Assembly (NCBI GenBank): GCA_039920165.1
Contig: JBDSEG010000261.1
Location: 1-32,287, forward strand
Direction: 5' to 3'
DNA from: JBDSEG01 sp039920165
Lineage (GTDB): Bacteria > Pseudomonadota > Gammaproteobacteria > Burkholderiales > Burkholderiaceae_C
DNA length: 32,287 nt
In this document: one piece after another, positions 1 through 7,043 of the stretch
Layout: every line of letters begins with the position of its first letter
Numbering within the stretch: position 1 is the stretch's first letter
The notes under the pieces: model-generated
Databases searched by the model: none
What the model was told of the DNA's origin: nothing
What the model saw: only the letters and a program-made list of their open reading frames with translations
Position numbers and translations under genes: made by a program

Positions 1-1181
1 AGATCAAGCCGTTGCAGCGCCTCGCAGATCGAACGCGCGATGGCACGAACCCGCGTGGCGCGCTCGCCCTGGGTGCCGAGCTTGCCGTGGTAGACGACCT
101 TGTCGAGCCCGGCGACGCGGTCCTGCAGACGCTGCTTGCGGTCCTGGTCGAAGAAAAATTTCGCATCGGCCAGGCGCGGTCGCACGACGCGCTGGTTGCC
201 TTCGATCACCCGGCTCGGATCGGCCGGGCGGATATTGCTGACGACCAGAAAGCGCTCGGTGAGCTTGCCGTCGGCATCGAGCAGCGGAAAATATTTCTGG
301 TTCGCCTTCATGGTGAGGATCAGGCATTCCTGCGGCACCGCGAGGAACTCGGCCTCGAAGCGGCACAGCAGCACATTCGGCCGCTCGACCAGCGCCGTGA
401 CCTCGTCGAGCAGCACCGCATCGTCGATCGGCGCGAGGCCTTCATTCGCCGCCGCGGCCTGCAACTGGCGCGCGATCTCGTCGCGCCGCTGCGCGAAGCC
501 GGCAATCACGGCACCCTGCTCCTCGAGCTGGCGCGCATAGTGGTCGGCGTCCTGCAGCACAACCGGCGTCATCGGCGCCTCGAAGCGATGGCCGAAGGTC
601 TGTCGGCCCGACGTGAGTCCGAGGGTATGCACCGCAACGACCTCGGCGCCGTGCAGCGCGACCAGGCCGTGCGCGGGGCGAACGAAGGCGACGCTGGTCC
701 AGCCATCGGCCAGTTGATACTGCATCAGCTTGGCGATCGGCAGCCGCGCGAGCGCAATGTCGAGCGCCTTCTGCAGCCCGGCGGCGAGCGTCGCGCCGCG
801 CACCACGCTCGAATGAAACAGTGCTTCCGACTTGCCGTCGATGCGCCGCTCGAGCGTCGCCACCGCGGATGCGTCCGCCCCGAGCGCGGCGAGCTTTTTC
901 AGCAGCGCCGGGGTCGGCTCGCCGGTGGTGGTGAGGCCGACGGCGACCGGCATCAGCTTGTGCGACCGGGCGCTGTCCTCGCTCTGCGAGCGCACGTCGG
1001 TCACATGCGCGGCGAGCCGGCGCGGCGAGGCAAAGGAGGTGACGACCGAGCCGGCGCTCGCGAGGCCCTGCTCGCGCAACTGCTCGCCGAGCACGCTCGC
1101 GAACGCCTGGCCGAGCTTGTTCAGCGCCTTCGGCGGAAGCTCCTCGACGAACAGTTCGACCAGCAGGTTGCGGGTCGTCAT
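1..1181 (-). CDS. glyS: Glycyl-tRNA synthetase beta subunit, 3' end cut by window edge
   Basis: Beta subunit of the alpha2beta2 bacterial glycyl-tRNA synthetase, which charges tRNA-Gly in the cytoplasm. Read on the minus strand, the frame is open from the ATG at 1181 to the window edge, about 393 codons. The family protein is about 700 residues, so the C-terminal half, including the anticodon-binding region, lies outside. The protein begins MTTRNLLVELFVEELPPKAL, the hallmark GlyS N-terminus, and carries a family-typical block ending in KANQKYFPLLD followed by FLVVSNI. The ATG shares an ATGA overlap with the glyQ stop, so the two subunits are translationally coupled, as expected for equal amounts. 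No frameshift was seen. Identity is secure. Confidence 0.95.
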   Translation of the reverse strand, partial: MTTRNLLVELFVEELPPKALNKLGQAFASVLGEQLREQGLASAGSVVTSFASPRRLAAHVTDVRSQSEDSARSHKLMPVAVGLTTTGEPTPALLKKLAALGADASAVATLERRIDGKSEALFHSSVVRGATLAAGLQKALDIALARLPIAKLMQYQLADGWTSVAFVRPAHGLVALHGAEVVAVHTLGLTSGRQTFGHRFEAPMTPVVLQDADHYARQLEEQGAVIAGFAQRRDEIARQLQAAAANEGLAPIDDAVLLDEVTALVERPNVLLCRFEAEFLAVPQECLILTMKANQKYFPLLDADGKLTERFLVVSNIRPADPSRVIEGNQRVVRPRLADAKFFFDQDRKQRLQDRVAGLDKVVYHGKLGTQGERATRVRAIARSICEALQRLD

Positions 1182-2134
1182 GTGGCGCCCGCCGTGCTGT
1201 TTTTCGGGCTGATCTGTGCGGCCTTCGCCGCCAGGCTGTCGCGCGCCCACTCCTTGGGCGCCAGCGGAAAACCGAGCCGGGCCCGGCTGTCCAGATAGCT
1301 CTGCGCGACGCTGCGCGAGATGGCTCGGATGCGGCCGATATACGCGGCGCGCTCGGTCACGCTGATCGCGCCGCGCGCATCGAGCAGGTTGAAGCTGTGC
1401 CCGGCCTTGAGCACCTGCTCGTAGGCCGGCAGCGCGAGCTCCTGCTGCATCAGATATTTGGCCTGCGTCTCGTGGCCGGCGAAGGCGGCGAGCAGCAGCT
1501 CGACATTGCTGTGCTCGAAGTTGTAGATGCTCTGCTCGACCTCGTTCTGGTGGTAGACATCGCCATACGTCAGGCGCCCCGAGGCGCCTTCGGTCCAGGT
1601 CAGGTCGTAGACGTTGTCGACGTTTTGCAGGTACATCGCCAGCCGCTCGAGCCCGTAGGTGATTTCGCCGGTGATCGGTTTGCAGTCGATCCCGCCGACC
1701 TGCTGGAAATAGGTGAACTGGGTCACTTCCATGCCGTTCAACCAGACCTCCCAACCCAGGCCCCAGGCACCGAGCGTCGGATTCTCCCAATCGTCCTCGA
1801 CGAAGCGGATGTCGTTGACGGTGAGGTCGAAGCCGAGTGCTGCGAGCGAGCCGAGGTACAGGTCGAGGATGTCCGCCGGCGCGGGCTTGAGGACGACCTG
1901 GTACTGGTAGTAGTGCTGCAGCCGGTTCGGGTTGTTGCCGTAACGGCCGTCCTTGGGACGCCGGCTCGGTTGCACATAAGCCGCCTTCCAGGGCTCGGGT
2001 CCGAGCGCGCGCAGAAAGGTCGCGGTGTGGCTGGTGCCGGCGCCGACTTCCATGTCGTAGGGCTGCAGCAGCGCGCAACCTTGGCCATCCCAGTAGTCCT
2101 GCAGTCTCGAGATGATTTGCTGGAAGGTAAGCAT
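1178..2134 (-). CDS. glyQ: Glycyl-tRNA synthetase alpha subunit
   Basis: Alpha (catalytic class II core) subunit of glycyl-tRNA synthetase, which forms glycyl-adenylate and transfers it to tRNA-Gly together with GlyS. The 318-residue product has the usual family length. It starts MLTFQQIISRLQDYWDGQGC and contains QPYDMEVGAGTSHTATFLRALGP cut here only by family variation, plus the VQPSRRPKDGRYGNNPNRLQ block that belongs to the class II active site. The gene starts 9 nt after the lnt stop and overlaps glyS by 4 nt, so it sits inside one corC-lnt-glyQ-glyS transcript. No good Shine-Dalgarno precedes the ATG, which suits coupling to upstream translation. Identity is secure. Confidence 0.97.
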   Translation of the reverse strand: MLTFQQIISRLQDYWDGQGCALLQPYDMEVGAGTSHTATFLRALGPEPWKAAYVQPSRRPKDGRYGNNPNRLQHYYQYQVVLKPAPADILDLYLGSLAALGFDLTVNDIRFVEDDWENPTLGAWGLGWEVWLNGMEVTQFTYFQQVGGIDCKPITGEITYGLERLAMYLQNVDNVYDLTWTEGASGRLTYGDVYHQNEVEQSIYNFEHSNVELLLAAFAGHETQAKYLMQQELALPAYEQVLKAGHSFNLLDARGAISVTERAAYIGRIRAISRSVAQSYLDSRARLGFPLAPKEWARDSLAAKAAQISPKNSTAGAT

Positions 2135-2143
2135 TGGTGAATT

Positions 2144-3727
2144 CTAGGAGGGCAGGCCTCGCCGCCGCCGCAGCGCGAGCGCCACGATCACGAGCGCCAG
2201 CGCAGCCGGCGCGGCCAGCCCGACGCGCGCGGCCCACCAGGCGAACGGCGTGATGCCGCTGCGGCCCTGGACGTTTGCATCGAGCACGCCCTGGGTGTAG
2301 GGCGGCAGCGCGTGCGTCACGCGGCCGGTATGGTCGATGACGACGGTGGCGCCGGTATTCGTCGCGCGCAGCATCGGGCGCTGAAATTCGAGCGTTCGCA
2401 GGCGCGAGATCTGCAGGTGCTGGTCGATCGCGATGGTGTCGCCGAACCAGCCGATATTGCTGATATTCGCAAACAAGGTCGGGGCGAGTGCCGGATCGAC
2501 GAAGCGCGCCGCCAGCTCCTCGCCGAACAGGTCTTCGTAGCAGATGTTGGCGGCGATGCGCTCGACGCCGCCGGCCGCGGGGCGCAGCACGAACGACGGC
2601 GCGACCAGCGGACCGCGGTTGAAGTCGCCGAGCGGGATGTGCATCAGGTCGGTGAACCAGCGAAAGCCGGCCGGGATGAATTCGCCGAACGGCACCAGGT
2701 GGTGCTTGTCGTAGCGGTAGAAACCGCCTGGCAGCGCCGCCGCATCGGCCGAGAGTCCGGCCGCCGAATTGGTATAGCCTTCGGCCGCATTGCCGAGCGG
2801 CAGGCCGAGCAGCGCCGCCTGCCGGCCGGCTCGGAAATGATCGATCAGGCTTTGCCAGTAAGCCGGGTCGAGCTGGCTCGGCAGGAGCGGAATGACCGTC
2901 TCGGGCGCGAGCACCAGTTCGCCGCGCGCAGCAAGCAATTCGCGCTGCGTCCACGCCATGGCTTGTGGCAGGTGCTGGTGCGAGAACTTCTCGTCCTGCG
3001 CGACATTGCCCTGCAGCAGCGTCACGCTGAAGCGGGTGGTCGGCGCGGTGAAGTCGGGCACCGGTAGTGCGGCCAGCCCGCCGAGCATCACTGCAGTGCC
3101 GAGCAAGGCGATCCGGGCGCGCCGACGCCCTTGCAGGCCCGCGAGCGCGACCCCTGCGGCCAGCACGGCGCAGACGAAGCCCATGCCGTAGACGCCGACC
3201 CACGGCGCCAGCGCACGCAGCGGCGCGTCGGTGTGCGCGTAGCCGCTCGCGATCCACGGAAAGCCGGTGAAGATGACCGCGCGCGCCATCTCGGCAAGCA
3301 ACCACAATGCGCCGAACAACAAGGTATCGGCGCCCGCCCGACCGCTGCGCCAGCGCGCGAAGAGGCCGGTCGCGGCGGCCAGGTACAGGGACAAGAATGC
3401 CGACAGGCCGAGCACCGCCAGCACCGTCATCCAGCTCGGCAGCCCGCCATAGCGGTGCAGGCTGATATAGAGCCACCAGGTGCCGGCGACCAGCCACGCA
3501 GTGCCGAAGACGAGGCCGATCAGCGCCGCGCGCCGCGGTGTCGCACGCGCTGCGGCCGCGACGAGCCAGACCACCGCGAGCAGTTGCAGCGGCCAGGCCC
3601 ACGGGCGCAGGAAGGCGAGGCTGTGCAAGGCACCGAGCGCCGCCGCGAGGCCGAACACGAGCGCCGGCGTCGGCACGCGGGGTCGCGGCGCCGCTGCCGC
3701 GGCGCCGATCAGCACCGGCTCAGGCAC
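2144..3727 (-). CDS. lnt: Apolipoprotein N-acyltransferase
   Basis: Inner-membrane enzyme that adds the third acyl chain to the N-terminal cysteine of apolipoproteins, completing lipoprotein maturation. The 527-residue product has several hydrophobic helices in the first ~220 residues, then a periplasmic nitrilase-like domain and a last C-terminal helix followed by RRRRG. The Glu-Lys-Cys catalytic triad is visible: Glu in LAPETVIPLLP (near residue 275), Lys in YDKHHLVPFGEFIP (near 340) and Cys in NICYEDLFGEE (near 395). The start is a GTG at 3727 that overlaps the corC stop by 8 nt. The corC-lnt pairing is common in proteobacteria. Identity is secure; the exact start is likely but not certain. 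Confidence 0.95.
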   Translation of the reverse strand: MPEPVLIGAAAAAPRPRVPTPALVFGLAAALGALHSLAFLRPWAWPLQLLAVVWLVAAAARATPRRAALIGLVFGTAWLVAGTWWLYISLHRYGGLPSWMTVLAVLGLSAFLSLYLAAATGLFARWRSGRAGADTLLFGALWLLAEMARAVIFTGFPWIASGYAHTDAPLRALAPWVGVYGMGFVCAVLAAGVALAGLQGRRRARIALLGTAVMLGGLAALPVPDFTAPTTRFSVTLLQGNVAQDEKFSHQHLPQAMAWTQRELLAARGELVLAPETVIPLLPSQLDPAYWQSLIDHFRAGRQAALLGLPLGNAAEGYTNSAAGLSADAAALPGGFYRYDKHHLVPFGEFIPAGFRWFTDLMHIPLGDFNRGPLVAPSFVLRPAAGGVERIAANICYEDLFGEELAARFVDPALAPTLFANISNIGWFGDTIAIDQHLQISRLRTLEFQRPMLRATNTGATVVIDHTGRVTHALPPYTQGVLDANVQGRSGITPFAWWAARVGLAAPAALALVIVALALRRRRGLPS

Positions 3728-4616
3728 CCGTCGAACCGATCGCCTCTTCGGGCGCGCGCGTCACCTTGAACCAGCGCACCGCGCCGCCGCGCGTGAGCAT
3801 GACGTTGAACAGCAGGTCGCCGACCTGGGTCGTCTCGCCGCGCCGCGGAACGCGGCCAAGCTCGTGCGCAACCAGGCCGCCGATGGTGTCGAACGCGTCG
3901 GTCGGCAGCATCGAGCCGAAGACATCGTTCACTGCTTCGATCTGCGCATCGCCGGCCACCCGCTGGCTGCCGTCGGCCAGGGTATAGATGCCGATATCGA
4001 GCGCCTTGTCGTCGAACTCGTCCTCGATCTCGCCGACGATCTCTTCGAGCACGTCCTCGATCGTGATCAGCCCGGCGGTGTGGCCGAACTCATCGACCAC
4101 CATCGCGAGGTGGTTGCGGTTCGAGCGGAAATCGCGCAGCAACTCGTTCAGGCCCTTCGATTCCGGGACGAAGACGGCCGGACGCAGCAGCGCCCGCACG
4201 TTGAGGTCGGGCGAGCGCTGCATCTTCAGCAGGTCCTTGGCCATCAGGATGCCGATCACGTTCTCGCGTTTTCCCTCGAAGACAGGAAAGCGCGAATGCG
4301 CGGTGCCGATCACGCTGTACAGCAATTCGTCGTAGGGCGCATCGATATCGAGCTGGTCCATGCGCGGTGCGGCGACCATCACGTCGCCGGCGATCATGTC
4401 GGCCATGCGCAGAACGCCTTCGAGCATCATCCGCGACTCGGGCTCGATGAGCTCGCGGTGTTCGGCGTCGGCGAGCGACTCGAGCAGCTCGTTGCGCGAG
4501 TCAGGACCCGGCGAAATGAGCTCGATCAACTTCTGGAACAGCGTGCGGCGCTCGGCGGCCGGCGCGGGTGCATTCCTGTCGGCCCGGTGGGGTCGGGCCG
4601 GATGGGGATCGGACAT
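3720..4616 (-). CDS. corC: CorC/HlyC-type CBS-domain protein (magnesium/cobalt efflux)
   Basis: Cytoplasmic CBS-domain protein of the CorC/YbeX family, linked to magnesium and cobalt efflux and often found beside lnt. From the ATG at 4616 the product is 298 residues, starting MSDPHPARPHRAD. The frame is open a further 37 codons upstream, but that stretch is not family-like, so the internal ATG is preferred. Visible parts are the RNELLESLADAEHRELIEPE segment common to the family, two CBS repeats (around MVAAPRMDQLDID and the LRDFRSNRNHLAMVVDEFGH region, the latter followed by GLITIEDVLEEIVGEIEDE), and a C-terminal CorC_HlyC domain. It is the first gene of the corC-lnt-glyQ-glyS operon. The role in metal export is inferred from the family. 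Confidence 0.9.
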   Translation of the reverse strand: MSDPHPARPHRADRNAPAPAAERRTLFQKLIELISPGPDSRNELLESLADAEHRELIEPESRMMLEGVLRMADMIAGDVMVAAPRMDQLDIDAPYDELLYSVIGTAHSRFPVFEGKRENVIGILMAKDLLKMQRSPDLNVRALLRPAVFVPESKGLNELLRDFRSNRNHLAMVVDEFGHTAGLITIEDVLEEIVGEIEDEFDDKALDIGIYTLADGSQRVAGDAQIEAVNDVFGSMLPTDAFDTIGGLVAHELGRVPRRGETTQVGDLLFNVMLTRGGAVRWFKVTRAPEEAIGSTGA

Positions 4617-4944
4617 CGCTCGGGGCGGGCGGAGAATGACGGGCGCCGAGCTTACCCGAAGCGCCTGCCCGGGCCGGATATGCTTGAAGCGCCGGCCCGC
4701 GCCCCCACCTGACGCCGGTGCGGGCAAGCGCAGCCTGCAGCGGCCCGCGCAGCCGCTCTAACGCGCGACCGAACCACCCTCATTCACGGAACCACCATGC
4801 CACAAGGTCTGATCCCCGCGACCATCCTCATGGGCTTTGGTTTCGGCCGCGTGACTGCGCCACGCTTTACGTCTGCTGCGCGGACATGAGCCTGCACCGA
4901 AGCCCTCCCTTCGATCCCCTTCACCCTTCTTCCACGGAATCGCC
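4617..4944. other. Divergent intergenic region between corC and the G3E GTPase gene
   Basis: This 328-nt stretch separates two divergent genes and should hold both promoters. No convincing -35/-10 pair was found by eye on either strand. Its left half (to about 4760) is GC-rich without recognisable structure. The right half contains a decayed copy of the start of the downstream GTPase gene, described separately. A pyrimidine-rich run lies at about 4903-4933, just before the real GTPase start. Confidence 0.6.
4786..4838 (+). repeat. Decayed 53-bp direct copy of the G3E GTPase gene start
   Basis: Bases 4786-4838 match 4934-4986 at 47 of 53 positions, at a fixed offset of 148 nt. The match runs from the leader (acggaa) through the ATG and the first 14 codons of the downstream GTPase. 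The upstream copy encodes MPQGLIPATILMGFGFG, where the real gene encodes MSQGLIPATILTGFLGSGK, so similarity is lost exactly where the P-loop should be completed. The copy's own frame stops at 4887-4889, giving a 30-residue ORF (4797-4889). It looks like the remnant of a partial tandem duplication. A leader-peptide role is possible but unsupported. Confidence 0.85.
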
Positions 4945-5988
4945 ATGTCACAAGGCCTGATCCCCGCCACCATCCTCACGGGCTTTCTTGGGTCGGGCAA
5001 GACCACGCTGCTCAAGCGCATTCTGACCGAGGCCCACGGGCAGAAGATCGCCATCATCGAGAACGAATTCGGCGACGAAAATATCGACAACGAGATCCTG
5101 GTCCAGGACAGCAAGGAGCAGATCATCCAGCTCAACAACGGCTGCGTGTGCTGCTCGATCCGCGAGGATCTGCGCACCACTCTGGCCGACCTGGCCGAGA
5201 AGAAGCGCAAGGGCGAGCTCGATTTTGACCGCGTCGTGATCGAGACCACCGGCCTGGCCGACCCCGGCCCGGTGGCGCAGACCTTCTTCATGGACGATGA
5301 GATCGCCGAAAGCTACCTGCTCGACTCGATCCTGACCCTGGTCGACGCGGTGCACGGCGACCAGCAACTCGACGACCGCCAGGAAGCGCGCCGCCAGATC
5401 GGCTTTGCCGACCAGATCTTCATCAGCAAGACCGACGTGGCGGACGGGGCGAAGGTGGATGCGCTCGCCCACCGCATCCGGCACATGAACCCGCGCGCGC
5501 CGCAGACGAAGGTCAATTTCGGCGCGGTGCCGATCTCGTCGGTCTTCGACCTGAAGGGCTTCAACCTGAATGCCAAGCTCGATATCGATCCCGAGTTTCT
5601 CCAGGCCGATGCGCATGCTCACCACGACCACGATCATCACGACCACGCCGACGGCGAGGCCTGCGACCATCCTCACCACCATGTGCACGATGACGATGTG
5701 AAGTCCTTCGTCTTTCGCTCCGACAAGGCCTTCAACCCGGCCAAGCTGGAGGATTTTCTTGGCGCCATCGTCCAGGTCTATGGCCCGAAGATGCTGCGCT
5801 ACAAGGGCGTGCTCAACATGAAGGGCAGCGACCGCAAGGTGATCTTCCAGGGCGTGCACCAGCTCATGGGCAGCGACCTCGGGCCCAAATGGGCGCCCGG
5901 CGAGAAGAAGAACAGCAAGATGGTCTTCATCGGCCTGGATCTGCCGCGCGACGTGTTCATGCAGGGCCTGGAGCAGTGCTTGGTCTGA
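4945..5988 (+). CDS. CobW/COG0523-type G3E GTPase with His-rich metal-binding loop
   Basis: Member of the COG0523 branch of G3E P-loop GTPases, which use GTP hydrolysis to deliver metal ions, often zinc, to client proteins in the cytoplasm. The 347-residue product has Walker A GFLGSGKTT at residues 13-21, the conserved metal motif GCVCC near residue 70, ETTGLADPGPV (Walker B/switch region) and a SKTD guanine-specificity motif. A histidine/aspartate-rich loop (HAHHDHDHHDHADGE, then HPHHHVHDDD) near residues 225-255 precedes the CobW C-terminal domain. The gene lies directly upstream of dksA, a common arrangement in this group. The metal is not determined by sequence; no Zur-like box was recognised upstream. 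A partial copy of its 5' end lies 148 nt upstream. Confidence 0.92.
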   Translation: MSQGLIPATILTGFLGSGKTTLLKRILTEAHGQKIAIIENEFGDENIDNEILVQDSKEQIIQLNNGCVCCSIREDLRTTLADLAEKKRKGELDFDRVVIETTGLADPGPVAQTFFMDDEIAESYLLDSILTLVDAVHGDQQLDDRQEARRQIGFADQIFISKTDVADGAKVDALAHRIRHMNPRAPQTKVNFGAVPISSVFDLKGFNLNAKLDIDPEFLQADAHAHHDHDHHDHADGEACDHPHHHVHDDDVKSFVFRSDKAFNPAKLEDFLGAIVQVYGPKMLRYKGVLNMKGSDRKVIFQGVHQLMGSDLGPKWAPGEKKNSKMVFIGLDLPRDVFMQGLEQCLV

Positions 5989-6074
5989 CGGCTTAGGGAC
6001 CGTCCCGGCAGACCGCGGGAAAGGCGTCACGCAACGGGGGTTAAAAGCGCCTGCGAGGGCTGCGGGTGCGTGGC

Positions 6075-6080
6075 TACAAT
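6075..6080 (+). promoter_or_regulatory. Possible -10 element for dksA
   Basis: TACAAT, in the context GGCTACAATCC, lies 78 nt upstream of the dksA start in the 169-nt gap after the GTPase gene. No convincing -35 hexamer is visible 16-18 nt upstream. The call rests on the -10 match and its position only. Confidence 0.35.
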
Positions 6081-6157
6081 CCGCGGCGCCCAAACCCGCC
6101 GTGCCTCGGAGCCGGTCCCGCCCAACGGGGAAGCATTCGGCGCGAGGAGACAAGATT

Positions 6158-7009
6158 TTGAGCAAGACCCCGGTCCAAAAAGCGACGCCCAAGACGGCGC
6201 CGGCCAGCTTGCCACCCATGCCCGCCAAGGGCGCCAAGACAAACGCTGCCGTGGCCGCCAAGACGGTCGCCAAGGCCAAGCCGGCCGCCGCGCCCGCTGC
6301 CGTCGCGTCCGCCGTTAAGCCGGCGCCGCGTCCCGCGCCGGCTGCCGTCGCGCCCGCACCGGTGCCGGCGGCCCAGGTCGCCACGGCGATCGCGCCGATG
6401 AAGCCGCGCAGCCGGTCGGCCAAGGCCTTGTATGTGCCGGTGCAGGCGCCGCTGCCGCTGCCCACCTCGCGCTTTGCCGACCGCTTCGCGCCGCCGCGCC
6501 CGCCGACCCGGCACATGAGCAAGCCCGAACTCGAGTCGCCCAAGCACATCCACAAGCACGACCCGAAGCTTGCGAATGCCTGGAAGTCCAAGTCCGCCAA
6601 AGAGCTGTCCGAGGCCGAACTGCTCGCCATGCCCGACGCGGAGTACATGAACGACAAGCAGCTGGAGTTCTTCCGCCTCAAGCTGCAGGAGTTGAAGGAC
6701 GATCTGCTCAATAACGCGGGCGAGACGACTGAGCATCTGCGCGAGGACACCTCCATCGTTCCCGACCCGGCCGACCGCGCGACGATCGAGGAAGAACATG
6801 CGCTTGAACTGCGCACGCGCGACCGCGAACGCAAGCTGCTGAAGAAGATCTCGCAGTCGCTCGCGCGCATCGAATCGGGCGAATACGGGTTTTGCGACGA
6901 GACCGGCGAGCCGATCGGTATCGGCCGTCTGATCGCCCGACCCACCGCGACGCTGTCGCTCGAAGCCCAGCAACGGCGCGAGTTGAAGCAAAAGCTGTTC
7001 GGCGACTGA
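6158..7009 (+). CDS. dksA: DksA-family RNA polymerase-binding regulator with long Ala/Pro/Lys-rich N-terminal tail
   Basis: DksA binds the RNA polymerase secondary channel and, with ppGpp, reprograms transcription in the stringent response. The start is taken as TTG 6158 because GAGGAGA (6144-6150) sits 7 nt upstream; an in-frame GTG at 6101 lacks such a site. The 283-residue product has a ~125-residue low-complexity N-terminal region rich in Ala, Pro and Lys, then the DksA core: YMNDKQLEFFRLKLQELKDD coiled coil, DPADRATIEEEHALELRTRD, and YGFCDETGEPIGIGRLIARP. Only one of the four zinc-finger cysteines of E. coli DksA remains; the others align to Thr, Ser and Ala, which I recall as normal for betaproteobacterial DksA. 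The tail makes the protein much longer than the ~150-residue norm. Confidence 0.92.
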   Translation: MSKTPVQKATPKTAPASLPPMPAKGAKTNAAVAAKTVAKAKPAAAPAAVASAVKPAPRPAPAAVAPAPVPAAQVATAIAPMKPRSRSAKALYVPVQAPLPLPTSRFADRFAPPRPPTRHMSKPELESPKHIHKHDPKLANAWKSKSAKELSEAELLAMPDAEYMNDKQLEFFRLKLQELKDDLLNNAGETTEHLREDTSIVPDPADRATIEEEHALELRTRDRERKLLKKISQSLARIESGEYGFCDETGEPIGIGRLIARPTATLSLEAQQRRELKQKLFGD

Positions 7010-7043
7010 CCCGCGGTCCCACGGAGCCGCCCGCTCACCCACC

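Noticed and set aside
12..1298. 428-codon plus-strand ORF
   Set aside because: It is the antisense shadow of glyS/glyQ; the minus-strand frame matches conserved family motifs throughout.
5632..5697. CAC/CAT-rich stretch as a repeat array
   Set aside because: It encodes the His-rich loop of the GTPase and is explained by the protein.
4948..7038. Very long minus-strand ORF over the GTPase and dksA genes
   Set aside because: Composition is low-complexity Arg/Ala/Ser and it mirrors two well-identified genes; long antisense ORFs are expected at this GC content.
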